From the NCBI RefSeq assembly GCF_019880245.1, contig NZ_CP082286.1:558001-622000 (forward strand): a DNA stretch of 64,000 nt, read 5' to 3'. The first letter of the stretch is position 1. Every line of letters starts with the position of its first letter. Under the pieces are notes generated by a model. It ran no database searches, was not told the origin of the DNA, and saw only the letters and a program-made list of their open reading frames with translations. This DNA is from Halobaculum roseum. GTDB lineage: Archaea > Halobacteriota > Halobacteria > Halobacteriales > Haloferacaceae. Both the position numbers and the translations under genes were made by a program. Positions 17,658 through 26,633 of the stretch are shown piece by piece.

Positions 17658-19097
17658 ATGGAGGAGACGCTTCCGGGGGCGCCGACGGACGAGAGTCGCG
17701 GCGAGCGCGTCGTCCTCCACGTCGACATGGATTGTTTCTACGCCTCCTGCGAGCGACTGAAGGAGCCCGACCTCGCGGGCGAGCCGGTGGTCGTCGGGAT
17801 GGGGTACGAGCCGGGCGACACGATCGGGGCGGTCGCGACCGCGAGCTACGAGGCGCGCGAGTTCGGCGTCGAGTCCGCCCAGCCTATCTCGAAGGCGCTG
17901 GAGCGGCTCCCCCGCGTCGCCGACGCGGACCCCGACGACCCGGACGCGCCCGACCCCGCGGAGGCGGGCCACTACCGGCCCGTCGACATGGCGTTCTACA
18001 AGGAGGTCGCCGGCGACGTGAAGTCGGCGCTGCACGACCTCGCGGACACGGTCCGGGAGGTGAGCATCGACGAGGCGTACCTCGACGTGACCGACCGTAC
18101 CTCCTGGAACACGGGCGAGGGCGCCGGCGACGCCCCGCTCGCGGAGGGATTCGCCCGCCACGTCCGCGAGCGTATCGAACGGGAGGCGGGCGTATCCGCA
18201 AGCGTCGGCGTCGCGCCGAACATGGCGACCGCGAAGGTCGCCTCCGACTACGACAAGCCCGAGGGTCTGACGGTCGTCGAGCCGGGGGAGGTGGCCGACT
18301 TCCTCGCGCCGCTTCCCGTCTCGGACATCCACGGCGTCGGTCCGGTCACGGCCGGCGACCTCGCGGACATGGGCATCGAGACGGCCGGCGACCTCGCCGA
18401 CGCGGACCCCGCCGAGCTGGAGGCGCGGTTCGGCTCGCGCGGCCGGGAGTTCCACGAGCGCGCGAACGGGCGCGACGACCGCGAGGTGACGCCGACGGGG
18501 CGCCCGAAGTCGCTGTCGCGGGAGTCGGCCGGGCGGACCGCCGACGCGGAGACGCAACGCGAGCGGGTTCGCGCCTTGGCGGCCGACGTGGCCGAGCGTG
18601 CGCGCTCGCGCGGCGCGATGTACCGCACGATCGGCGTGAAGGTCGTGTGCCCCCCGTTCGACGTGAACACGCGCGCCGACTCGCTGCCGGGGCCGGTCGA
18701 CGACCCCGACCTAGTCGAGGAGGTGGCGCTGGACCTGCTGGAGGAGTTCGCGGGGGAGACGGTCCGCAAGCTCGGGGTCCGCGTGTCGAACCTCTCGTTC
18801 GCCGCCGAGGAGCAGGCGACGCTCGGCGGGTACGAGGGTGCGGCGCCCGCGTCGGCGGCCGACTCCGAGGAGGACAGCGACGACGACCGCGGAGCCGACG
18901 CGGACGCCAACGCAGACTCGGATGCGGAGGCCAACGCCGACGCCGCCGGCGACGCGGACGCGGACGACGTGACGCGCCGGTCGGCCGACGGCGACGCGAC
19001 GCTCGACGAGTGGGCCGACGAGGGCGACCCCGACGCCGAGCGGGAGCGCCGCCGGCGACGCCGACGGGGACAGGTCGACCTCGGGGAGTTCGGGTAG
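17658..19097 (+). CDS. dinB: Y-family DNA polymerase (DinB / Pol IV)
   Basis: A 479-residue translesion polymerase. Metal-binding residues are Asp23 (HVDMDCFYAS) and Asp138-Glu139 (SIDEAYLD); the palm includes ASVGVAPNMATAKVASDYDKP and the helix-hairpin-helix is at HGVGPVTAGDL. The little-finger domain ends near residue 390. A low-complexity acidic Ala/Asp tail of some 80 residues follows, and the last residues are a PCNA-interacting peptide (Gln472, Leu475, Phe478 in GQVDLGEFG). It would be recruited to the sliding clamp to bypass damage. The extra Asp/Pro-rich insert after residue 88 is unlike bacterial DinB and looks like a halophilic loop. Confidence 0.93.
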   Translation: MEETLPGAPTDESRGERVVLHVDMDCFYASCERLKEPDLAGEPVVVGMGYEPGDTIGAVATASYEAREFGVESAQPISKALERLPRVADADPDDPDAPDPAEAGHYRPVDMAFYKEVAGDVKSALHDLADTVREVSIDEAYLDVTDRTSWNTGEGAGDAPLAEGFARHVRERIEREAGVSASVGVAPNMATAKVASDYDKPEGLTVVEPGEVADFLAPLPVSDIHGVGPVTAGDLADMGIETAGDLADADPAELEARFGSRGREFHERANGRDDREVTPTGRPKSLSRESAGRTADAETQRERVRALAADVAERARSRGAMYRTIGVKVVCPPFDVNTRADSLPGPVDDPDLVEEVALDLLEEFAGETVRKLGVRVSNLSFAAEEQATLGGYEGAAPASAADSEEDSDDDRGADADANADSDAEANADAAGDADADDVTRRSADGDATLDEWADEGDPDAERERRRRRRRGQVDLGEFG

Positions 19098-19166
19098 GCC
19101 GTCGCCGACCGCGGCGGGTTGCCGACCGCCGACGAACCTTTCGGGCGCGGACGACACGGATCGAGC

Positions 19167-19568
19167 ATGGCAGGCATCGCGACCGGACTCGTGCTCGGGA
19201 GCCTCGTCGGCGCGGTGGCGACGGCCGCCGGATCGTACTTCGTGTTCCGCCGCCGGCGACGCGCCGAGACGGATCACCTCCGGCTCGCGTTCCGAACCGA
19301 ACTGGAGGCGCTGTCGTACGTGGCCGACCTCGCCGAGGAGGGTCGCTACGAGGCGCTCGCCGCGAGCGTCGAGCCGCCGCAGGTGTACGAGAACAACGCC
19401 GACCGCGTGGGGCACCTGACGGACGACGAGGTCGAGGCGCTGGTCGCCTTCTACACGGACCTGTACTGGCTCCGGGACCAGCAGGACATCGAGGACAAGA
19501 AGGAGCGCGCCGACGAGGTGGCGCGCGAGTGGCACGAGGCGGTCGAGGCGGTCCGGGCGGCCGGCTGA
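19167..19568 (+). CDS. Single-pass membrane protein, conserved haloarchaeal hypothetical
   Basis: A 133-residue protein with an N-terminal transmembrane helix (ATGLVLGSLVGAVATAAGSY) followed by a basic stop-transfer stretch RRRRRAETD. The rest is cytosolic, helical and acidic, with VADLAEEGRYEALAASVEPP and a C-terminal coiled-like helix. No catalytic motif is evident. The ATG chosen directly precedes the helix. It follows dinB by 69 bases on the same strand and is convergent with the DehI-like gene. Confidence 0.65.
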   Translation: MAGIATGLVLGSLVGAVATAAGSYFVFRRRRRAETDHLRLAFRTELEALSYVADLAEEGRYEALAASVEPPQVYENNADRVGHLTDDEVEALVAFYTDLYWLRDQQDIEDKKERADEVAREWHEAVEAVRAAG

Positions 19569-19663
19569 CCGCGCGGGCGGCCGACCGGGCAGTCGCCTGA
19601 CCGGATCACTTCCGTCACCTCGCTTGCCGCCGCCGCGCCTCGCGTCCTACAGCCGTTCGCGTG

Positions 19664-20536
19664 CTACAGTCGACGCCGTCCGCTCGCGCCGACGGCGTCG
19701 GCGAACAGCGGCAGCGCGGGGATCACCGTCTCGACGGGACCGCCGTTGAACCGTGCGAACAGTCCCGCCACGTCGTCGACGGCCTCGGCGTCGAAGCCCG
19801 CCGCCACCGCGGATTCCCGCGAGAGCGCCGGGCGGTAGGCCAGCCCCTCGACGTAGTCGTCGACGACCGCCGACGCATCGGCGACAGCGGCGTCGAAGTC
19901 ATCGGAGCGCAGTTCGGGTTCGAGGTCGCCCCACAGCCGATCGAGGAAGCCGGGCCACTGCGCGAGACAGCGGTAGATACTCGGGAGGCTGTCGTCGTCG
20001 AAGCCGTGGAACGCGCGGATGGCGTCGACAGCGTCGGCCGCGGCGTCGGGGACGGCGTCGACGGCGACCATCGAGGGGTCGAGCCCGCGGTCGGCGTCGA
20101 GGCCGGCGGGGTACGGCCCGGTCGCGGCCGGGTCGTCGGGCACCGCGGTCCCAACGTCGCCGCCGTTCATCGCGCGGTCGACCAGCTCGAACAGTACGGC
20201 GAGCCGCGGCGCGACGGCGTCGAAGGTGGCGATCTGCCCGCGCAGTTCCCGCGCCTCGGCCGGCGCGAGGTCGAGGTCGCCGGGGCGGTAGCGGGGGCCG
20301 TCGACGGCCGAGAGAACGGCGTCGCGGTATGCGACCGACGCCGCCGCGAACGCGCGCGTCTCGAAGGCGGGCTTGACCTGTCCCCACAGGTAGCGGGTGA
20401 ACTCGGGGTGGTTCGCCGTCGCCGTCCGCCAGATCCAGTTGACGACCGGCGCGCGGACGGTGGCGCGGATGTCGTCGTACATGCCGGCGCGCCAGCCGGT
20501 CGCGTCGGCCGCGTGGAGTTCCAGGCTCGTGTCCAT
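19664..20536 (-). CDS. DehI-like halocarboxylic acid dehalogenase family protein
   Basis: A 290-residue, mostly helical protein built of two similar halves: residues 15-120 (VRAPVVNWIWRTATANHPEF, GQVKPAFETRAFAAAS) and 165-285 (DAIRAFHGFDDDSLPSIYRC, LWGDLEPELRSDDFDAAV). This internal duplication and the order of motifs match the group I (DehI) 2-haloacid dehalogenase fold. DehI enzymes hydrolyse 2-haloalkanoic acids; haloarchaeal relatives are annotated by homology only, and I cannot verify the catalytic Asp. It is divergent from the HerA-like gene and convergent with the membrane protein gene. Confidence 0.65.
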   Translation of the reverse strand: MDTSLELHAADATGWRAGMYDDIRATVRAPVVNWIWRTATANHPEFTRYLWGQVKPAFETRAFAAASVAYRDAVLSAVDGPRYRPGDLDLAPAEARELRGQIATFDAVAPRLAVLFELVDRAMNGGDVGTAVPDDPAATGPYPAGLDADRGLDPSMVAVDAVPDAAADAVDAIRAFHGFDDDSLPSIYRCLAQWPGFLDRLWGDLEPELRSDDFDAAVADASAVVDDYVEGLAYRPALSRESAVAAGFDAEAVDDVAGLFARFNGGPVETVIPALPLFADAVGASGRRRL

Positions 20537-20669
20537 GCGCGGGGCGTCGATCGGTGCGCACCTAAATCCACGCCGCGGCTGTGCTGCCGACGCATCCCGG
20601 AACGACGAAGCCCAATGAGCGTCCGCCGCCGGTCGCCGGCGTCAGACGCGCGTCGGACGCGACTGCCGA

Positions 20670-20677
20670 AGTTTAAG
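20670..20677 (+). promoter_or_regulatory. TATA-like box of the HerA-like ATPase gene
   Basis: AGTTTAAG sits 26-33 bases before the ATG, consistent with a leaderless transcript. Confidence 0.5.
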
Positions 20678-20702
20678 CCCGGTGGGGAGCCAGGGTTCGG
20701 TA

Positions 20703-22571
20703 ATGAGCGACGAGACCATCACCGTCGCGGACGTGAGCGACGGGACCGGCGGCGAATCGGAGCTGTCGGCGGGTACGCCCATCTCGCTTCCGGTGGTCGA
20801 GATCCTGACGGGCCGAGGGTTCATCACGGGGAAGTCGGGATCCGGGAAGTCCAACACCGCCTCGGTCGTCATCGAGAAGCTGCTGGAGAACAGCTTTCCG
20901 GTCCTCATCGTCGACTCCGACGGCGAGTACTACGGGCTGAAGGAGGAGTTCGAGATCCTCCACGTCGGCGCCGACGAGGAGTGCGACATCCAGGTGTCGA
21001 GCGAGCACGCGGGCAAGATCGCCTCGCTCGCGCTGGAGGACAACGTCCCGATCATCCTGGACGTGTCGGGGTACCTCGACGAGGACGAGGCCTCCGAGCT
21101 GATCCGCGAGACGGCCAGACAGCTGTTCGCCAAGGAGAAGAAGCTCAAGAAGCCGTTCCTCATGCTGGTCGAGGAGTGTCACGAGTACATCCCGGAGGGC
21201 GCCGGGATGGACAAGACGGGCAAGACGCTGATCAAGATCGGGAAACGCGGGCGCAAACACGGCCTCGGCATCGTCGGCATCTCCCAGCGCCCGGCCGACG
21301 TGAAGAAGGACTTCATCACCCAGTGCGACTGGCTCTGCTGGCACCGGCTCACCTGGGACAACGACACGAAGGTCGTCTCCAGGATATTGGGAAGCGACTA
21401 CGGCGAGGCCATCGAGGACATGGACGACGGCGAGGCGTTCCTGATGACCGACTGGGCCGAGTCGATCCGCCGGGTGCAGTTCCACCGCAAACAGACGTTC
21501 GACGCGGGCGCGACGCCCGGCCTCGACGACTTCGAGCGCCCCGACCTCAAGTCCGTCTCGGGCGACCTCGTCTCGGAGCTGCAGACGATCACGGACGAAC
21601 GCGAGCGCACGGAGTCGGAACTCGCGGATCTGCGCCAGGAGCTGGACAAGAAGGAACAGCAGATCACTCAACTCGAACGCGAGCTGGAGGAGGCGCGGGA
21701 CATGTCCGACATGGCCGACACCTTCGCGCAGGCGCTGCTCCAGAAGGCCGATGCACCCTATCGCGGCGGAAGCGGGCGGAACTTCGGACGGGGGGCGGGC
21801 GACGCCGGGCCTGCACCCGGGGGGAACGGCTCGGCGCCGGAGCCGCAACGCCGCGATGGTGACGCAGAGTTCGGTGGTACCCCCGTCGAGGACCAAGCAG
21901 AACTGCACGACTACGAGGACCCCGAGGCCGCGGCGGCGCCCGCCGCGCCGGCCGAAGCGGACGACGGGAGACGGGACCGCCCCGCGTCCGAGCAGGCGGG
22001 GGAGCGCACGAGCGACGCGTCCGACACGGCCGCCGGCAACGGAACCGCGGAGGCGACGACGGGGTCGGACGCCGCCGGCGACCCGGCGGACTCGCCCGCG
22101 GGGGCGAGCGACGACCGCGTCGCGAGCGCGGTACCGCCGACCGACGGCGTGGACATCTCGCCGGCGCGGTCGCGCTCCGGGTTCGACGGCGTCGAGGACG
22201 CGGCCGCGTTCATCGACGGCGACGAGTTGCGCCGCCGCGAGGCCGTCGTCGCGGGGTTCGTTCGCGCCGTCGAGTCGCTGGAGGAGGTGACCCGCGGGAT
22301 GCTGACGGCCTACCGCCGCGCCGGCCGAGCGACGCCGGTCGAGGCGCACCGCGCCGCCGACGGTTCGGGCGACCGACGGTACGCGTACGCCCGAAACAAA
22401 GTGTTGCGACGGGCGGGGTTCGTGGAGCATCGCAGCCGGGGCGAGTACGCCTACGCCCTGCCGGAGCTGGTCCGGCGGGTGTACGGCGAGCACACGGACG
22501 AACAGGACCTCGTGGAAGTGATCGCCGAGATCGAGGCGCGCGCCGGGCTCGACCCGGACGTGTCGCCGTGA
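20703..22571 (+). CDS. HerA/VirB4-like ATPase with C-terminal helical domain
   Basis: A 622-residue protein. The P-loop is GKSGSGKS (Lys49), Walker B is in FLMLVEECHEYIPEG, and further ATPase signatures are LIKIGKRGRKHGLGIVGISQRP and WHRLTWDN. A coiled coil (about 290-345) follows the ATPase core, then a long disordered Asp/Ala/Gly linker (about 360-490), then a folded domain (about 505-620) with FVRAVESLEEVTRGMLTAYR and YAYARNKVLRRAGFVEH that looks like a winged-helix module. It may be a DNA translocase; no nurA or mre11 lies nearby, so a role in end resection is not supported. A small gene follows four bases after its stop. Confidence 0.85.
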   Translation: MSDETITVADVSDGTGGESELSAGTPISLPVVEILTGRGFITGKSGSGKSNTASVVIEKLLENSFPVLIVDSDGEYYGLKEEFEILHVGADEECDIQVSSEHAGKIASLALEDNVPIILDVSGYLDEDEASELIRETARQLFAKEKKLKKPFLMLVEECHEYIPEGAGMDKTGKTLIKIGKRGRKHGLGIVGISQRPADVKKDFITQCDWLCWHRLTWDNDTKVVSRILGSDYGEAIEDMDDGEAFLMTDWAESIRRVQFHRKQTFDAGATPGLDDFERPDLKSVSGDLVSELQTITDERERTESELADLRQELDKKEQQITQLERELEEARDMSDMADTFAQALLQKADAPYRGGSGRNFGRGAGDAGPAPGGNGSAPEPQRRDGDAEFGGTPVEDQAELHDYEDPEAAAAPAAPAEADDGRRDRPASEQAGERTSDASDTAAGNGTAEATTGSDAAGDPADSPAGASDDRVASAVPPTDGVDISPARSRSGFDGVEDAAAFIDGDELRRREAVVAGFVRAVESLEEVTRGMLTAYRRAGRATPVEAHRAADGSGDRRYAYARNKVLRRAGFVEHRSRGEYAYALPELVRRVYGEHTDEQDLVEVIAEIEARAGLDPDVSP

Positions 22572-22575
22572 GGCC

Positions 22576-22866
22576 GTGACGCTGAAACTCCCGCCCAGCG
22601 GCGACGACCGCTGGCGGCTGGCGGCGCACGCGCGGGTCATCGTCTACGAGACCGACGACGGCAACGAGCTCCTCACCGTGTACGACTGCGGCGCCGCCCA
22701 GAAGCCGCCGTCGGCGCAGGTGATCGGCAACCTCGTGCGCGTGAACGCCGATCACGAGCTCGAACGCGGCCCGACGGGGTACGCCGTCAGCATGCGGGAG
22801 GCCGCGGACCTGGTCAAGCAGGACGACCACCACTACCTGATCGAAGCGGTCGACCGGGACGACTGA
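22576..22866 (+). CDS. Small conserved haloarchaeal hypothetical protein
   Basis: A 96-residue protein read from a GTG four bases after the HerA-like stop codon, so the pair is probably one transcript. It begins with a short hydrophilic tail, then HARVIVYETDDGNELLTVYD and VIGNLVRVNADHELERGPTG, suggesting a small beta-rich fold, and ends in an acidic helix. No known motif is recognised. Close coupling hints at a partner role for the ATPase, which is inference only. Confidence 0.65.
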   Translation: MTLKLPPSGDDRWRLAAHARVIVYETDDGNELLTVYDCGAAQKPPSAQVIGNLVRVNADHELERGPTGYAVSMREAADLVKQDDHHYLIEAVDRDD

Positions 22867-23138
22867 ACTCCGCTGGACGGCGATCGAGTGCCGACGCCCG
22901 CGTCGGAGTGTGAGTCGTTCACGACCCGGGGGAAGCCTCTTGACGCTCGGTGTCGACGCTGTCGTCAATGGAGACCTCTTCTCCGTCCCGTTGACCGACG
23001 CGTCGGCGAGGGCGCGCCGGTCGACACGGCGGGGGCCGCGCGGTCCCCGGGACGCACGACCAGCGAGCGATCGGCGGCGGGCGCGGCGGGGTCGGGACTC
23101 ACCTTCCGACTCCGGCGGGCGCGCGGCCACGACACACA

Positions 23139-24509
23139 GTGAACGTACGAGACAGACTCACCGGCGGGCGCGCGGTCGTCGCCGCCCGGGACGCGGATTC
23201 GACGCCCGACACGACGGAGATCCGGCGCCTCGCCGAGGCGGCTGGCTACGACGTGGTCGGCGAAGTGACACAGCGACGCACCGAGGACCTGCGCTACAAC
23301 CTCGGCGAGGGGAAGGCCGGCGAGTTGGCGGACCTCGTCGCCGAGGTCGACGCCGACGCGGTCGTCTTCGACGGCGGGCTCACGCCGGGACAGTACGCCG
23401 ACCTGCTTGACCTGCTCCCGCCGGCGGCGACGCTGGCGGACCGCTACCGGCTGGTGCTGGAGATCTTCGCCGAGGGGGCGGGGTCGGCCGCGGCGAGGAC
23501 GCAGGTTCGGCTGGCGACGCTCCGGTACGAACTGCCGCGGGTGCGACGCGCGACCGAGGAATCCGTCCTGAACCGGGCGACCGAGAAGGGGTCGCCGGTG
23601 CTGGACGTGGAGCGTCGGATCGACACGCTGGAGGCGAACCTCCACGACATCGCCGACGCGGCGGCCGACCGCCGCGAGCGACGCCGCGAGGAGGGGTTCG
23701 ACCTCGTCGCGCTCGCGGGCTACACGAACGCCGGGAAGTCGACGCTGCTGCGGCGACTGGCGGACGACCTCGCGGTCGACTCCGGCGGCGAAGGCGCCGA
23801 GAGTGACGAGGACGCCGATCGTCCGGGGCACGTGGACGACCCCGGTCACGCGGATCTGCCCGAGACGGCGACGACGGAGGACCGCCTGTTCGAGACGCTT
23901 GAGACGACGACCCGCCGGGCGACGCTCGGCGGACGGCGGGCGCTCCTCACCGACACCGTCGGACTGGTGGCCGACCTCCCGCACGACCTCGTTCGCTCCT
24001 TCTCGGCGACCCTCGACGAGATCGGTACCGCCGACGCCGTGCTCGCGGTCGTCGACGCGAGCGCCGACGAGGAACGGCTCCGGCGTCGCCTCGAAACGAC
24101 CGTCGACGTGCTCGCGGCGGACGCGACCGGGCCGGTGATCCCCGTCGTGAACAAGGTGGACCGACTGGACGACGCCGAGCGCGAGGCGGCGCTCGCGGTC
24201 GTCGACGACGCGCTCGCCGCCGGCGACGTGGACACCCGCGAGCCCGTGGCGATCAGCGCGCTCGACGGGACGGGCGTGGACGCCCTCCGCGCGGCGGTAC
24301 TCGATGCGCTCCCCGGCACGACGGCGACGTTCCGGGTGGCGAACTCGGGCGAGGCGCAGGCGTTCGTCTCGTGGCTCCACGACCGCGGCGACGCCGACGT
24401 GACGTACGGCCCCGAGTCGATCGAGGTCGCGTTCGCGGGGAGGCCGTCGGTCGTCGAGGAGGCCCGGCGCCGCGCGGCCGACCTCCGGCCGGCGGACGGC
24501 GTGGGGTAG
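23139..24509 (+). CDS. hflX: GTPase HflX
   Basis: A 456-residue ribosome-associated GTPase. The N-terminal HflX domain (residues 1-180) includes RRTEDLRYNLGEGKAGELAD, RYRLVLEIFAEGAGSAAART and LRYELPRVRR. The G domain begins at about residue 190 with P-loop GYTNAGKST (Lys200), continues with the G3 region LLTDTVGLVADLPHDLV and has G4 NKVD and G5 SAL. A 35-residue acidic insert follows switch I. HflX splits or rescues stalled 70S ribosomes in bacteria; archaeal versions bind large subunits. The start used is GTG; the 270 bases upstream contain no gene I can support. Confidence 0.92.
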   Translation: MNVRDRLTGGRAVVAARDADSTPDTTEIRRLAEAAGYDVVGEVTQRRTEDLRYNLGEGKAGELADLVAEVDADAVVFDGGLTPGQYADLLDLLPPAATLADRYRLVLEIFAEGAGSAAARTQVRLATLRYELPRVRRATEESVLNRATEKGSPVLDVERRIDTLEANLHDIADAAADRRERRREEGFDLVALAGYTNAGKSTLLRRLADDLAVDSGGEGAESDEDADRPGHVDDPGHADLPETATTEDRLFETLETTTRRATLGGRRALLTDTVGLVADLPHDLVRSFSATLDEIGTADAVLAVVDASADEERLRRRLETTVDVLAADATGPVIPVVNKVDRLDDAEREAALAVVDDALAAGDVDTREPVAISALDGTGVDALRAAVLDALPGTTATFRVANSGEAQAFVSWLHDRGDADVTYGPESIEVAFAGRPSVVEEARRRAADLRPADGVG

Positions 24510-24545
24510 CCGAAGGCACATCCGCGTCGAACGCCGTTCACCGGT

Positions 24546-24908
24546 ATGGACGCGACGCTCGAACTCCCGACGGGCGAGACGGTCGACACGGAGACGGTGT
24601 TCAGCTTCAACGGCTACCCGTACCGCTTCCGTCCCCTCGACCACGGGGAGTACGGGTTCGCGCTCTCGCCGCTGGTGTGGGGCGGCGGCGACATGGACGT
24701 GCCCTTCGAGGACCGCGCGGAGCTCCGCGAGCAGTGGGGCCCCGAATCGCGGGGCGTCCTGACCGACGAGGAGTGGCGCGACTGGCTGGTCGAGGCCCGG
24801 GCGGACGACCGCTTCGGCGACGACGAACTCGACGCCGTGGAGCGGGAACTGTTCGGGACCGACGGGGGATTCCTCGACCGCGTGAAGCGGACGTTGGGCG
24901 TGGGATGA
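24546..24908 (+). CDS. Conserved haloarchaeal hypothetical protein
   Basis: A 120-residue acidic protein opening MDATLELPTGETVDTETVFS and holding FNGYPYRFRPLDHGEYGFAL, RGVLTDEEWRDWLVEARADD and a C-terminal amphipathic helix (FLDRVKRTLGVG). No membrane segment or enzyme motif is visible. It lies 36 bases after hflX on the same strand and 103 bases before hisC, which has its own promoter. Function unknown. Confidence 0.7.
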   Translation: MDATLELPTGETVDTETVFSFNGYPYRFRPLDHGEYGFALSPLVWGGGDMDVPFEDRAELREQWGPESRGVLTDEEWRDWLVEARADDRFGDDELDAVERELFGTDGGFLDRVKRTLGVG

Positions 24909-24980
24909 CGGCGCGCGGCGACCGCGTCGCCCTGGGCCGCGCGGTCGCCGATGACCCGAGCGCGCGGCCGGAGTACGCAT

Positions 24981-24988
24981 CCTTAAGA
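24981..24988 (+). promoter_or_regulatory. TATA-like box of hisC
   Basis: CCTTAAGA lies 24-31 bases upstream of the hisC ATG, the typical leaderless spacing. Confidence 0.5.
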
Positions 24989-25011
24989 AGCGTCCACCAC
25001 TTCTCTCGCGC

Positions 25012-26106
25012 ATGAACACGCGCGACCTCTCGGCGAACGCGCCGTACGTCCCCGGCCGAGGCGTCGAGGAGGTGGCCCGCGAGCTCGGGCTCGACCCCGA
25101 CGAGCTGGTGAAGCTCTCCTCGAACGAGAACCCCTTCGGCCCGTCGCCGAAGGCCGTCGAGGCGGCGAAGACAGCCGCCGAGTCCGCCCACGTCTACCCG
25201 AAGGCCGCACACGCGGACCTCACCGAGGCGCTGGCCGAGCGGTGGGACCTCGCGCCCGAACAGGTGTGGGTGAGCCCCGGCGCCGACGGCGCGCTCGATT
25301 ACCTCTCGCGGGCGATGCTGTCGCCCGGCGACCGGGTGCTCACGCCCGACCCGGGGTTCGCCTACTACCCGATGAGCGCGCGCTATCACCACGGCGAGGT
25401 GGCGACGTACCCCGTCGAGAAGGGCGACGGCTTCGCCCAGACCGCCGACACGATCCTCGACGCCTACGACGGCGAGCGGATCGTCTACGTGACGACGCCG
25501 CACAACCCGACGGGGAGCGAACTTCCCCGCGACGAGCTCCTCGCGCTGTTGGAGGGCGTCGACGAGGAGACGCTCGTCGTCGCCGACGAGGCGTACGGCG
25601 AGTACACCGAGACGCCCTCGGCGGCGGGGCTGCTCGGCGAGTACGAGAACCTCGCGGTCACGCGCACCTTCTCGAAGGCGTACGGGCTCGCGGGCCTGCG
25701 GATCGGCTACGCGCTCGTCCCCGGAGCGTGGGCGGACGCATACGCCCGCGTCAACACGCCATTCGCGGCCAACGCCGTCGCGCTCGACGCCGCCCTCGCG
25801 GCGCTCGGCGACGACGAGCACGTCGAGAAGAGCGTCGAGTCGGCGAGGTGGGCCCGGGAGTACATCGCCGACGAACTGGACGCGCCGACGTTCGACAGCG
25901 CCGGCAACTTCGTGCTCGCGGAGGTCGGCGACGGAAACGCCGTCGCGGAGCGCACACAGGAGCGGGGCGTGATCGTCCGCGACACCGGCTCGTTCGGGCT
26001 TCCCGACTGCGTACGGATCTCCTGCGGCACGGAGGCGGAGACCCGCGAGGCGGTCGCGACGCTGAACGAGGTGCTCGCGGACCTGGAACTCGGGGTCGAA
26101 GCGTGA
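25012..26106 (+). CDS. hisC: Histidinol-phosphate aminotransferase
   Basis: A 364-residue PLP-dependent fold-type I aminotransferase. Signature regions are KLSSNENPFGPSPKAVEA, the substrate/PLP region TPHNPTGSELP, VADEAYGEY with the PLP-contacting Asp and Tyr, the Schiff-base lysine in TRTFSKAYGLAGLRIGYAL, and the phosphate-binding Arg in VRISCGTEAE. It converts imidazole-acetol phosphate to histidinol phosphate; homologues can also act on aromatic 2-oxoacids, which would fit the tyrA/aroA neighbourhood. Its stop overlaps the next gene's GTG start. Confidence 0.93.
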   Translation: MNTRDLSANAPYVPGRGVEEVARELGLDPDELVKLSSNENPFGPSPKAVEAAKTAAESAHVYPKAAHADLTEALAERWDLAPEQVWVSPGADGALDYLSRAMLSPGDRVLTPDPGFAYYPMSARYHHGEVATYPVEKGDGFAQTADTILDAYDGERIVYVTTPHNPTGSELPRDELLALLEGVDEETLVVADEAYGEYTETPSAAGLLGEYENLAVTRTFSKAYGLAGLRIGYALVPGAWADAYARVNTPFAANAVALDAALAALGDDEHVEKSVESARWAREYIADELDAPTFDSAGNFVLAEVGDGNAVAERTQERGVIVRDTGSFGLPDCVRISCGTEAETREAVATLNEVLADLELGVEA

Positions 26107-26633
26107 CTGGGGGCGGTCCCGTCGACCGCCTCGCGGTCACGGGCACCCCGGGGACCGGGAAGACCACCGCGACGGACCTTCTGGCGGCCGAACGCGGGAT
26201 CGAGGTGGTCCACCTCAATGACGTGATCCGCGAGGAGGGGCTGTACGTCGAGCGCGACGAGGAGCGCGACTCCCTCGTGGCCGACCTCGACGCGGTCGCC
26301 GAGCACCTCGGCGACTGGTCGGGCGTGGTCGACTCCCACCTCGCGCACTACCTCGACGCCGACCGGGTCGCGGTGTTGCGCTGTCGCCCCGACGTGCTCG
26401 AACGGCGCCTGATCGAGCGCGGGGAGAGCGAGGCGAGCGCACGCGAGAACCGCGAGAGCGAGGCGCTGGACGTGATCCTCGGCGAGGCCGTCGACCGCTT
26501 CGGCGAGGATCAGGTGTACGAGATCGACACGACCGACCGCGACCCGGAGCGCGTCGCGACCGAACTGGGCCGCGTGCTCGACGGCGACCGCGAGCCGTCG
26601 GCGGGCGAGGTCGACTTCGTGGAGTACCTATGA
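26103..26633 (+). CDS. AK6/Fap7-like adenylate kinase family protein
   Basis: A 176-residue P-loop kinase. Walker A is GTPGTGKT (Lys20), followed by VVHLNDVIREEGLY in the NMP-binding position, SHLAHYLDADRVAVLRCRP and an Arg-rich lid with RENRESEALDVIL. The short size and lack of a long lid match archaeal AK6/Fap7-type enzymes, which act as adenylate kinases and in eukaryotes assist small-subunit assembly. It starts at GTG overlapping the hisC stop (GTGA) and itself overlaps the next start by four bases, so three genes are tightly coupled. Confidence 0.85.
   Translation: MTGGGPVDRLAVTGTPGTGKTTATDLLAAERGIEVVHLNDVIREEGLYVERDEERDSLVADLDAVAEHLGDWSGVVDSHLAHYLDADRVAVLRCRPDVLERRLIERGESEASARENRESEALDVILGEAVDRFGEDQVYEIDTTDRDPERVATELGRVLDGDREPSAGEVDFVEYL

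Noticed and set aside
22867-23138. A possible gene in the 272 bases before hflX
   Set aside because: The frames there are Arg-rich and unlike any protein; the gap is better left as non-coding.
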